Shown in pieces: positions 1 through 7,316 of a stretch of DNA of 11,158 bases. The notes beneath the pieces were generated by a model, which was not told the origin of the DNA, made no database searches, and saw only the letters and a list, made by a program, of their open reading frames with translations. The stretch lies in NCBI GenBank assembly GCA_958430865.1, contig CAUDNR010001242.1, positions 6,395 through 17,552 on the forward strand, written 5' to 3'. Every line of letters begins with the position of its first letter. Within the stretch, counting starts at the first letter, position 1. The position numbers and the translations under genes were made by a program. Origin of the DNA: Entrophospora sp. SA101. Lineage: Eukaryota > Glomeromycota > Glomeromycetes > Entrophosporales > Entrophosporaceae.

Positions 1-292
1 ATTACTTGAAATGTAGATCTTTTTTTCCGATTTTCTCAAAATCATGATTTTTGACGTTTGGTCCCTTTCTATTGTCCCATGCCCCATATACTGGTGAAGT
101 TTCAGGAGCAATGAGTTCTGTATGACATTTCGTGTAACAACAAACCTCCACCATGCTTTATTATAGTTGCTTTTATATATTCAATTCAAAATAATTTTAC
201 TGTAATTAAGAGGGTGTATAAAACAAAAAAAAAATTCAACTTTACTTTGTCAATAATTTTTACTTTCATCAAATCGTCAAAATAACCCTTGG
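1..292. other. Non-coding left edge, possible transposon remnant
   Basis: No supportable gene. Bases 1-190 are less AT-rich and more complex than the following DNA, and their style (a 'gaagtttcagg' stretch on the plus strand, 'gaaaatcgg' on the minus strand) recalls subterminal DNA of Tc1/mariner elements. This is an impression only: no terminal repeat, target duplication or transposase is visible. From about 190 onward the sequence is A/T-rich filler up to the start of the duplicated block. Confidence 0.3.
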
Positions 293-462
293 TGAGAAGC
301 TACTTTTATTCTGTACTTTCGTCATGTCAATGACTAAAGTCAAAACTAAAATTAAAAGTTATATGTCAAAACTAAATCAAAAGTCAAAAGTCAAAAAGTC
401 AAAACTAGTTTCGATTTATGGCGAAGCCTTTTGACTTTCATACAGTTGCAAAACCTTTTAGT

Positions 463-483
463 TAGTTTTGGAACCCAACACTA
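463..483. mobile_element. Remnant right end of a MITE (copy A)
   Basis: These 21 bases correspond to the right terminal inverted repeat of the MITE at 9099-9214, ending in CCAACACTA. The matching left end is missing here: at the equivalent place (about 335-365) the sequence is only AAAGTCAAAACTA-type repeats. The element in copy A is therefore rearranged or partly deleted. Confidence 0.6.
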
Positions 484-1063
484 GTGCTAATATTACGTAA
501 AATGATAGAATACATCAAAAGATTGACAAATACAATAAGATAATGTTTAAAAAATTGCATTATTTGAAAAACAGCTTCAATGTCAAAAAAATTTATCATC
601 ATCAAAATTTAATGATAACTTCTTTACATGACAATATTGACTACTTATGTGTGTTTCTAATTCAGGAACTAAAGACAATTCGGATGCGTTTTTATTTTTT
701 TCATTTTATGAGATGTAATAATGAAGAAGAAATATTAAGAATTATTTTGATTGTTAATTTGTAGACAGTAGAAAGAAAATATCATTAAGATGAAGCTATG
801 AATTACTATTTTTTGATCAGATTTACTGTATATTGTGATCAAAATTTTAGTAATAATAATGAAAGTTTAAATAATTTGGATAAGAAAAAGTACTGTTTCA
901 AATTGAGTTAATTAGAAAAGTGGAACTTTAAATTAAAAATTAATAATAATTGTTCTTCAATTATTGAGATGAAAAGCTTATAGTCACTAGGGTTTTGGCA
1001 AATAAATTTTTTATGACAATCCTTTAGAAATAGGTTTAATTATTCAATGAGTAATTTTTAAAC

Positions 1064-1228
1064 AGTTACAGATAAGGTTGTGGGTGAAACTCCTCCAGAA
1101 ATCAATTGACAGAGTTTCGCATTTGGGGTTTTGTTAATCGACAGAGTTTTGACAAGGTATATACTAATTGTTCATTAGAGTTTCGAGTGAGTTTTGACAG
1201 TCACTAAGAGGTTTCGGCAAGCAACCTT
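1064..1228. repeat. 165-bp segment present only in copy A
   Basis: The two duplication copies align up to 'aacagt' and again from 'cacagaatactt', but copy A carries about 165 extra bases. The extra piece is bounded by the imperfect 9-bp direct repeats AGTTACAGA (1064-1072) and AGTCACAGA (1229-1237). Inside it GACAGAGTTT occurs twice. The phrase 'agtcactaagaggtttcggcaa' near 1198 echoes 'agtcactagggttttggcaa' at 985. It may be a local duplication or insertion in copy A, or a deletion between short repeats in copy B. Confidence 0.6.
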
Positions 1229-1477
1229 AGTCACAGAATACTTAACGTTTGTTTTTTTTTGATATTCATCATTTTAAATATTCCGAGAATCAAAGTCATC
1301 ACATTCTTTTCTATTAGTTTATTCTATTATATTCTTTAATTGTCACAGTTTTATAAGAAGTTTCCATTTAATAGCAGCATCCATTTTTAGAATAGTTGTC
1401 TTTCAGAATTAATTGCTAAAAAATAAGTATTTAGAGATTGTCGTTTTAGCTTTAGATCCTGAGCTGGGAAATAGGAT

Positions 1478-1506
1478 AATATTATAAAAAATATAATATT
1501 TTTATT
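1478..1506 (-). terminator. Polyadenylation signal and A/T hairpin of gene 1
   Basis: In gene direction an AATAAA (1506-1501, minus strand) lies about 115 bases after the stop codon. A hairpin follows at once, with nine-base arms 1478-1486 and 1492-1500 around a five-base loop. The same AATAAA is found behind gene 3 (10109-10114) with a looser version of the hairpin. The signal is the standard eukaryotic hexamer, but in such AT-rich DNA it could occur by chance. Confidence 0.4.
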
Positions 1507-1620
1507 TATGATATTAATAAATGTAAACTAATAACAAAAAGAAAGGTACATGAAATAAAATACAAGTTAAAAGTAAATATTTAAAAATAAACTAAATAAT
1601 TCAACTTTTTTGTTTATCTC

Positions 1621-2550
1621 TCAAACTGTAGCAGCAACTGAATTCCTCTTTGCTTTTTCATTTGCCTTTTTCTCTGCAGCATTAATGACAATTCCTTCTA
1701 TTACAAATGTTACAGCATCCGTGGTCAAATAAACTTTTGTCCAGATAGGATCAAGATTTAATAACAGCATTTCAATCACATCACCCGCAAATACAATTAA
1801 CAATAGCGATTGATAGAACTGCCCCTTTACGATATTTTTTACTACTTGTTTTGCTTTTTCTTTTGCTTCATTGCTTTCTTCTGCTCCATTGCTTTGTTCT
1901 GGTTTTCCACTGTTAACAATAACGTAAATGCATTTTATAGTGGCACAAAGAACCATTAATAGAGTCGGTATAACAATGAATAAGTAATTGTCAGTTTTAT
2001 AATGACCGCGAGAAACATATATCCCAAAAAATATAAATTGTGATGCATCAAGAAAAAAGGCTAGAACAAGACTTGCACAGAACACCGATTTAGGATTTCG
2101 GAGCAAAAAGTTATGCATTATATTCCCCTCGTGAGAATGATGATTGATGGTGTAAATTGATAAGTGGATTGTAATACTTGTGTATAAGATTGTTATAAAC
2201 CCCACTACTAATATTATGGAGACATACTTGATGAATAAATCGTCACTGGTATCGTGGTATTTTTTTATACAAAACCAAGTAAAAAAGCCAGCTTTTAAGA
2301 AAATAACAATAAAAGAGAGACCTGTGTAGAACCATATTTCTGTAATATCAATCTCTGATTCTTTGATGCTGAAATAAGCGAGAAGCAAAATAGCTATTGA
2401 TGATGTGTAATCGAAAACGACATCAGTCTTGTCATCTGTCGAGATTGGCATAGCCACCACCTTTGTTATCATCGTCGAAAAATTTATTAAAAAAAAGATT
2501 ATAAACAGTTTCATTGGAAAATGTGATTGAAAAAACTTCGATTCTACCAT
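1621..2550 (-). CDS. Gene 1: signal peptide plus seven-segment membrane protein
   Basis: Unrecognised membrane protein of 309 residues in one exon. Residues 12-33 form a hydrophobic signal-like segment (cleavage plausible near VVA, 31-33). Hydrophobic segments follow at about 47-62, 72-94, 107-132, 154-180, 188-212, 245-263 and 270-290. The 213-243 loop is rich in K, E and N, and the tail from 293 is basic; both would face the cytoplasm if the N-terminus is outside, in line with the positive-inside rule. The most conserved part against the paralogs is 244-295, containing LDPIWTKVYLTT. An upstream in-frame ATG at 2575-2577 would add nine residues. I chose the ATG at 2548-2550 because protein homology to gene 2 begins there and it has strong context (AACATGG). 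The layout resembles a seven-transmembrane receptor, but no GPCR family motif was recognised. The stop is TGA. Confidence 0.85.
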   Translation of the reverse strand: MVESKFFQSHFPMKLFIIFFLINFSTMITKVVAMPISTDDKTDVVFDYTSSIAILLLAYFSIKESEIDITEIWFYTGLSFIVIFLKAGFFTWFCIKKYHDTSDDLFIKYVSIILVVGFITILYTSITIHLSIYTINHHSHEGNIMHNFLLRNPKSVFCASLVLAFFLDASQFIFFGIYVSRGHYKTDNYLFIVIPTLLMVLCATIKCIYVIVNSGKPEQSNGAEESNEAKEKAKQVVKNIVKGQFYQSLLLIVFAGDVIEMLLLNLDPIWTKVYLTTDAVTFVIEGIVINAAEKKANEKAKRNSVAATV

Positions 2551-2610
2551 GTTTTTTTGGTAATGTGTAATGAGCAAATTTGTAATTTGTATATTTGATA
2601 TAAAAATAGG
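2551..2610 (-). promoter_or_regulatory. Leader and TATA-like region of gene 1
   Basis: In gene direction a TATA-like TTTTATATCA (about 2597-2606) precedes the stretch CAAATTTGCTCATTA, then an A-run and the start codon. The CAAATTTGCTCATTA stretch is shared with gene 2 (about 5761-5775), so it belongs to the ancestral leader. The assignment as core promoter is an inference from position and composition. Confidence 0.4.
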
Positions 2611-2709
2611 GTTTTTGGTTTAGGTTCGGTTCGGTTTTTTGTGAAACTAAAATCTCTATGTTTATCAGCCAGGTTATTAATTATATCACGTGAAAATTTA
2701 ATATGAAAT

Positions 2710-2736
2710 ATTATTATTATTATTATTATTATTATT
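2710..2736. repeat. (ATT)9 microsatellite
   Basis: Nine uninterrupted ATT units are visible directly. It lies in the upstream DNA of gene 1 that gene 2 lacks. Confidence 0.95.
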
Positions 2737-2940
2737 AAATAGATTTTTAATTATTATGTCGAAGATGTAAAATGATAGCTATCCTTTTTATATTAGTTGA
2801 AAAATGGTAAACAAATTGATTAGGCATCATGATTATTTTTACAACTTGTTTTTTTTTCCAAATTCAATTCACCTCTTCTCCAAACAACTTATTTTGTTGG
2901 TTTTTTAAATGCGCAGAACAAAACAAACAATTTATTAAAA

Positions 2941-3003
2941 GATAGGTTAATAACCCTTTTAACTTTTAAGTTATTAAAATAGGTTATTAACTGCCCATCA
3001 CTA
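2941..3003 (-). mobile_element. Possible solo hAT transposon end
   Basis: Read on the minus strand from 3003 the sequence begins TAGTGATGGGCAGTTAATAA, which resembles terminal repeats of many hAT elements (Y-AGTGATGGGC type). Related GGTTAATAACC and GGTTATTAA motifs follow inside. No matching second end or 8-bp target duplication was found, so this may be a solo end or coincidence. Confidence 0.3.
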
Positions 3004-3214
3004 ATAGCAACACAATAAAAAATAACTATTTCTATTACTATGTTGCATTCAATTCGACCCTTCTATTTTGTTATTGTTTTTTCCATTTCAAGCAACATAT
3101 CATTACTATTATTATATATACAACCCAAGATGATTTTGAATGAAAATGATTTATTTTTTCAAACTCATTTAGGAAATATAATTTAAAAAATATTCTATTA
3201 TTATTATGATGCAA

Positions 3215-3650
3215 TTGTTTATTCTATTAGACTATATTTAGCTGTCCAATGAAGAAGGTTTCCATATTAGTATAGTATTTTTTTGTTATTGCGTTTTCTG
3301 TATTTTATTTTCCGTGAACCTTTTTGTGTTGTTTTATTTAAAGTTGCAGTTATCCGGTCCAATTTATATTCAAAAGTAATCTATATATACATCAAAAATT
3401 TTTTAGAGAAATACCGCCAGTAGGGTTTGTATTCATGAATATCATAAGGGTCACACTATTAAAATCAAGTGATCAACTCATGATTTTTTGCTGTTTTAAT
3501 AGTGTGTAACCCCCTTAATGAATAAAAACCCTAACCGCCAGAAAAGAATGCAACTTTATTCCATCCAAATAAATTTGTTGTGTTAAATTTATGAAGCCTT
3601 CCTCAACTGAATTATGAATGGATAATAATAATCAACATTTTCATATAAGT
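3215..3650. repeat. Duplicated distal 5' flank of gene 1
   Basis: This block matches about 5945-6355 upstream of gene 2. Shared landmarks are 'agactatatttagctg' against 'agaccatatttggctg', 'cagttatccggt' in both, 'tttattccatc' in both and 'atttatgaag' in both. It shows that the gene 1/gene 2 duplication included upstream DNA. The main difference is the MITE at 3421-3533. Confidence 0.75.
3413..3541. mobile_element. hAT-type MITE with perfect 8-bp target duplication
   Basis: A 113-bp element (3421-3533) begins TAGGGTTTGTATTCAT and ends with the inverted counterpart ATGAATAAAAACCCTA. The arms pair further inward through CACACTATTAAAA and TTTTAATAGTGTG. It is flanked by perfect 8-bp direct repeats ACCGCCAG (3413-3420 and 3534-3541). 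An 8-bp target duplication and YAGGG-type ends are hallmarks of the hAT superfamily. The element is too short to encode a transposase and would be moved in trans. The paralogous site near gene 2 (about 6208-6220) lacks it. Confidence 0.88.
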
Positions 3651-4797
3651 AAGTCTTGAATAAAAAAATTTCGCAACCAATTTAAGTCATTCGCATCATG
3701 CAAGGTACGTAGCAAAAACTCATTTTAGTAAGATCCAATCCGGGGATGATATATTATTCACCAAAAAAGTCCGTATATATATGAATAATTGTCAATGCAA
3801 AAATTACGCGGCAATATCATGCATATAAAAACAAATTGATATACTGTTTTGCAAAGTTAAAAGTAGTTTTCAAAATTACATATAACCTATATTAAACTTG
3901 TAACAAATTTTGTTGTAACAAGTTTATAAATATTCGATATATTAATAAATCTTGAACAATAATTTTGTTTTTAATTCCTTTGCCACCTTTGCCAATGAGG
4001 AGTTCATTCAGAAGGTAAACGGTATTACTGTATTAGAATAAATTCTTAAAAATAATATCCTTGTCCGTATGTGAATTTAGAAGCATTAAAATACATTCTA
4101 ATTCAAACATACAGAGAGTATAATAATAGTAATAATAATGATAGTAGCAGTAATAATAATATCGACAAGCTTAATACCATCTGAAATTTTTTTTCATCAA
4201 CTGGGATTTATTTAAGTTCTTAGCCGGTTAACATCATTACTTGTGTGTGGGGTTATCTTTTCTTCCAATTCAAATTCCAAAAATCACTAACTATCACTTC
4301 AATTCTATACAATTCACCATACACTGCCAATTACTTAATCAATCTATAGCAGAACGCCGTTTCATCGCTATCTTTGTTGATGAATTTAATGGTATTTATG
4401 TACATTGATATCTTTACTGATGAATTTTAATGGTTAGGAAAATAATTATTTTATTCTTTTTACTTAATAATTTTGATAACTTTATTATACATATCTTTTT
4501 TTATGGTACATTACTGTACCAGTGAAAAGAAAGATGATTATATAAACATTACATGGTTATGACGATTATAATAAGCAAAGGAAAATTTGTGCGAATTTCC
4601 CATTTGATAGCAAGCATCATTTTTTTTAGAATAGTTTCGTTTTCAGAATTAATTATGCTAAAGGTAATATCTATTATTTTTAATGTAAACTAATAACAAA
4701 AAGAAGATAAACAAAAAATGTTTTTTTTAAAAAAATAAGCTAAATGATTTAATTTTTCTATTTATCTAAATTAGCTCTCAATCTATATTTTTTTTTT
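3651..4797. other. Gene-free DNA between genes 1 and 2
   Basis: No supportable coding region. It contains a short inverted repeat (arms 3894-3906 and 3913-3925, 12 of 13 bases pairing), a TAA-rich microsatellite (4120-4161), and an imperfect direct repeat of 'gatgaatttaatgg' type (about 4369-4392 and 4408-4433). A seven-base-stem hairpin TGGTACA/TGTACCA lies at 4504-4521. From about 4600 onward it carries the 3' flank stretch shared with genes 1 and 3. Confidence 0.6.
4120..4161. repeat. Interrupted TAA-type microsatellite
   Basis: Repeated TAA/TAG trinucleotides with a few interruptions (AGTAGCAGTAA in the middle) are visible directly. No regulatory role is implied. Confidence 0.85.
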
Positions 4798-5745
4798 CTA
4801 ATCCTTCATCCCAACCCTTTTTTCTTCCATATTTGAATCTTTTTCATTCATTGTATCTTTTTCCACCTTTTTCTCTCCAGCATTGATGGCAATTCCTCCT
4901 AGTACAAATGATACAGCACTTGTGGTCAAATAAACTTTTGTCCAGATAGGATCAAGATTTAACAATAACATTGCAATTATATCACCCACAAATATAAGCA
5001 ACATTAGTGACTGATAGAACTGTCTGCTTATGATATATTTTATTGCATTTTTTTTCATTGTTTCAATTGCTTCAATTGTTTCATTTGTTTTATCTTTTTT
5101 TTCTACTTTGCTACTTTTAATAACGTGAAGGCATTTTCCGGTGGCACAAAGAAACATTAATACAGTCGGTATAAAAACGAACAAGTATTTGTAAGATTCA
5201 TAGTAACCACGAGAAGCATATATCCAAAAAAATATAAAATGTGATACATTATAAAGAACAACTTGTAAAAGGCTCATCAAAAATTGTAATCTACCAATTT
5301 TGAGTAAATAGTGACTTATTTTTTCCCGGAACCCATCAATTCTAATGCTGTAAAGTGATATGTAGATTGTAAAACTTGTGTAAATAAAAGTAATAAACCC
5401 CATTGTTATTGTTATCATGAGATACACGATGAATAAAAAGTCGTCGGTATCGTAATATTTTTTTATACAAAGCCAGATAAACAAGCAGACTTTTGAGAAA
5501 AGAAAACCAAAAGCGAGGAATAGATGAGCCCGCATTTCTTGAATGTTTGGCTCTTTAATGCTGAAATAAGCGAGAAGCAAAAGAACGATTGATATCATAT
5601 AATCGAAAACGACATCAGTATTGTCATCTGTCGAGGTTGGCACAGCCACCACCTTTGTTATCATCATCGAAAAAATTATTAAAAAAAAGATTATAATAAA
5701 CTGTTTCATAGGAAAAAGTGATTGGAAAAACTTCGATTGCACCAT
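4798..5745 (-). CDS. Gene 2: signal peptide plus seven-segment membrane protein
   Basis: Intact paralog of gene 1, 315 residues in a single exon. A signal-like hydrophobic segment spans about 13-34. Hydrophobic segments follow at about 48-63, 72-93, 104-131, 152-177, 187-209, 243-263 and 269-288. The 210-241 loop is K/E/T-rich, and the charged tail (291-315) is longer and more acidic than in gene 1. Residues 242-293 match gene 1 residues 244-295 at 40 of 52 positions, while the region 65-165 has diverged strongly. The frame stays open upstream for 30 more codons (ATG at 5833-5835), but those codons read through the leader shared with gene 1. I therefore chose the ATG at 5743-5745, which has A at -3 and G at +4. 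The stop is TAG. Its role is unknown; a receptor-like membrane protein is one reading of the topology. Confidence 0.85.
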   Translation of the reverse strand: MVQSKFFQSLFPMKQFIIIFFLIIFSMMITKVVAVPTSTDDNTDVVFDYMISIVLLLLAYFSIKEPNIQEMRAHLFLAFGFLFSKVCLFIWLCIKKYYDTDDFLFIVYLMITITMGFITFIYTSFTIYISLYSIRIDGFREKISHYLLKIGRLQFLMSLLQVVLYNVSHFIFFWIYASRGYYESYKYLFVFIPTVLMFLCATGKCLHVIKSSKVEKKDKTNETIEAIETMKKNAIKYIISRQFYQSLMLLIFVGDIIAMLLLNLDPIWTKVYLTTSAVSFVLGGIAINAGEKKVEKDTMNEKDSNMEEKRVGMKD

Positions 5746-5944
5746 TTTTTTGGTAATATAATGAGCAAATTTGTATATTGTATAATTGACATAAAAGACG
5801 TTTGTGGAGAAATGTGAGCTATATCTTTTTAACAATAGTTAAGATGTATAATTTATCAAAAATCTGTCCTTTTATTAACAATCTTAACAAATATTTGCTG
5901 CAAAGTCAGTTTTTTGTTTTTTTTTTAAAAAAAAACAATACATA
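5746..5944 (-). promoter_or_regulatory. Leader and proximal upstream region of gene 2
   Basis: The leader shares CAAATTTGCTCATTA with gene 1. A TTTTATGTCA stretch at about 5790-5800 occupies the position of gene 1's TATA-like site. Further upstream is a perfect A/T hairpin at about 5911-5937 (a T-run followed by an A-run, closed by TTG/CAA). The promoter assignment rests on position and on conservation between the paralogs only. Confidence 0.35.
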
Positions 5945-6355
5945 TAAACGTTTAATTAGACCATATTTGGCTGTTAAATAAAGGTTTTCCTCCCCATCTA
6001 AAAAACAAAGGTGCGTACAAAATGTTTTGTTCCCTGTTTTTAAAACCCACCTTCCTAATATAGTATTTTGTTATTTTATTTTCTATAAGCCTTTTTGTAT
6101 TATTTAAAGCTACAGTTATCCGGTTCGATTTTATACTCGAAGTTTGTAATTATAATATTAATATGTAATCTATACATAGGAATTTAAAATAAAAATAAAA
6201 ATAAAAAATACCATTGGTTTATTCCATCTAAATGAATTTGTACTATTATAATTTATGAAGTCTCCTTTAACTAAATTAATATCAAAGAAAATAAATTAAT
6301 ATTTATGAATGGATATAAATAATGTTTTAATAATTATAATCATTTTCATATACAT
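5945..6355. repeat. Duplicated distal 5' flank of gene 2
   Basis: Counterpart of 3215-3650. It carries an empty site where the hAT MITE sits in the gene 1 copy: around 6210 the sequence runs 'aaaataccattggtttattcc' with no inserted element. Similarity ends near 6355, where unrelated sequence begins. Confidence 0.75.
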
Positions 6356-6499
6356 GAAATTTAAATTAGTTTCAATTGTTTTTTGCATAACGTGAGTTGC
6401 GAATAACGAATGGTAAGAAGGATTTAAAATTGATTTTTTTTTCTTTAGGTTAAATGTCGCTGGTTTTACCTAAGTAACAATATGTAGCAATCGTTTCAG
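6354..6499 (+). other. Possible first exon and intron of the decayed plus-strand gene
   Basis: An ATG at 6354-6356 opens a short hydrophobic stretch (MKFKLVSIVFCIT, then TGA) that looks like a signal peptide. It is followed by a good splice donor GTAAGA (6413-6418) and an acceptor TTTCAG (6494-6499), giving an 87-base intron. The reading phase does not join correctly to the downstream frame without an indel, so either the gene has decayed here too or the exon is false. A second acceptor-like TTTCTTTAG ends at 6448. Confidence 0.25.
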
Positions 6500-7267
6500 C
6501 TTTTTACTGATGGTCGATATCTATACAATGGCAGTTAGTGGATAGGAACTATTTCTGGAGGGAATCAAATAAGATTAAACACATATTTCGATGTGCACAA
6601 TCCTATATTCGCATACTCATACTTTGATATCCCTCTTGTGAAATATGTATATAAAGGATCGAGGAATATATTTGATAGATACAAAGAAGGTTAGGTATTT
6701 GGTGAAAATGATTATTGAAATAGGCAAAATCAGGAGGAGCTTCTAATGACATTCCAAGAATTTATTTGCAGTAACTTCGGCAATGTTTATAATGGAATAT
6801 TCAGGGACCACAATGCATATTAATATCTCATATTTGATCCTGCATCTCATCAATGTCTTATAATTTATCATGAAGGAGACAAAGATTATCAACTACAGTC
6901 TGGATGGAAATTAAGTGGTAATCAATATAGATATACAATACAACCTCCGTTCAAATTACGTGGATTTGTACTTGCAGTATACTCAGGAAAATTGCCGATT
7001 TTGAATCAGTAAGAGACGATTTGCTTGGGCTATATTTGAAAAGTTTTTTGTATGATGGAGATAGATGTAGCGATGAAGTATATAACCAAATTGCATATAC
7101 ATTCATTATCATCCGATCATGGGAGAGATGAAATGGAACCAGACGATGGCTATTAATATGACTACGAAAAAATAAAGATGCAAGAACAATTCTGGGCGCG
7201 CTTGAAAAATTAGCAGTTTAAGATCGAAATTGGTGTTATGTCAGAAAGCAGTTTGACCGTAATATAA
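6500..7267 (+). pseudogene. Decayed plus-strand protein gene, family unknown
   Basis: One plus-strand frame stays protein-like over about 250 codons but is broken by stops at 6536, 6692, 6716, 6821, 7154 and 7211. Between about 6985 and 7115 the better coding frame is shifted by one, which avoids the stops at 7010 and 7037, so two compensating indels are likely. Coding character is seen in stretches such as YLIFDPASHQCLIIYHEGDK (6824-6883) and YDYEKIKMQEQFWARLKN (7157-7210). All six stops (TAA, TAG, TGA) are one C-to-T change from CAA, CAG or CGA. The frame ends at TAA 7265-7267. I do not recognise the family. It is unrelated to the three membrane-protein paralogs and lies on the opposite strand. 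Confidence 0.6.
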
Positions 7268-7310
7268 ATGCCTTTTTTAGCATATATTATACATATATTG
7301 TAGTCGTATT

Positions 7311-7316
7311 AATAAA
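7311..7316 (+). terminator. AATAAA downstream of the decayed gene
   Basis: A plus-strand AATAAA lies 44 bases after the final stop of the decayed gene. It fits the end of a former transcript but could be chance in AT-rich DNA. Confidence 0.35.

Larger units (their letters stand above)
293..1620. repeat. Segmental duplication, copy A (3' flank of gene 1)
   Basis: This block matches 9030-10232 almost along its length in the same orientation, with small indels. Shared landmarks include the 'actttcgtca' stretch near 314 and 9050, the 'gtgtttctaa' stretch near 650 and 9370, and the 'ttagatcctgagctgg' stretch near 1451 and 10060. The match runs on into the coding regions of genes 1 and 3, so one event copied the gene together with about 1.3 kb of downstream DNA. 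A shorter piece, the 'cagaattaatt' to 'gtaaactaataacaaaaag' stretch, also lies behind gene 2 at about 4600-4705. A 73-codon plus-strand ORF here (543-764) is not preserved in copy B. Confidence 0.9.
2611..3214. other. Gene 1 upstream DNA not shared with gene 2
   Basis: The proximal leader and the distal flank (from about 3215) both have counterparts upstream of gene 2. There they are separated by only about 130 bases, against about 600 here. The extra DNA starts with a GGTTCGGTT-type repeat (about 2620-2640). It also holds an ATT microsatellite and a possible hAT end, but no gene. Confidence 0.5.

Noticed and set aside
543..764. Plus-strand ORF of 73 codons
   Set aside because: The paralogous position in copy B (from about 9279) has different frames and early stops, so coding is not conserved. 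The sequence is duplicated 3' flank.
293..1620. CRISPR array or tRNA genes in the AAAGTCAAAACTA-type repeats
   Set aside because: The repeats are irregular, without unique spacers of constant length, and no cloverleaf with the usual tRNA box motifs was seen anywhere in the window.
4504..4521. Hairpin TGGTACA/TGTACCA as a transposon footprint or regulatory site
   Set aside because: The stem is only seven bases and has no conserved partner near genes 1 or 3.
6500..7267. Ciliate-type code in which TAA and TAG mean Gln
   Set aside because: The plus-strand frame reads well that way, but the intact genes 1 and 2 use CAA/CAG for all Gln codons checked, and TGA stops also interrupt the frame. Decay is simpler.
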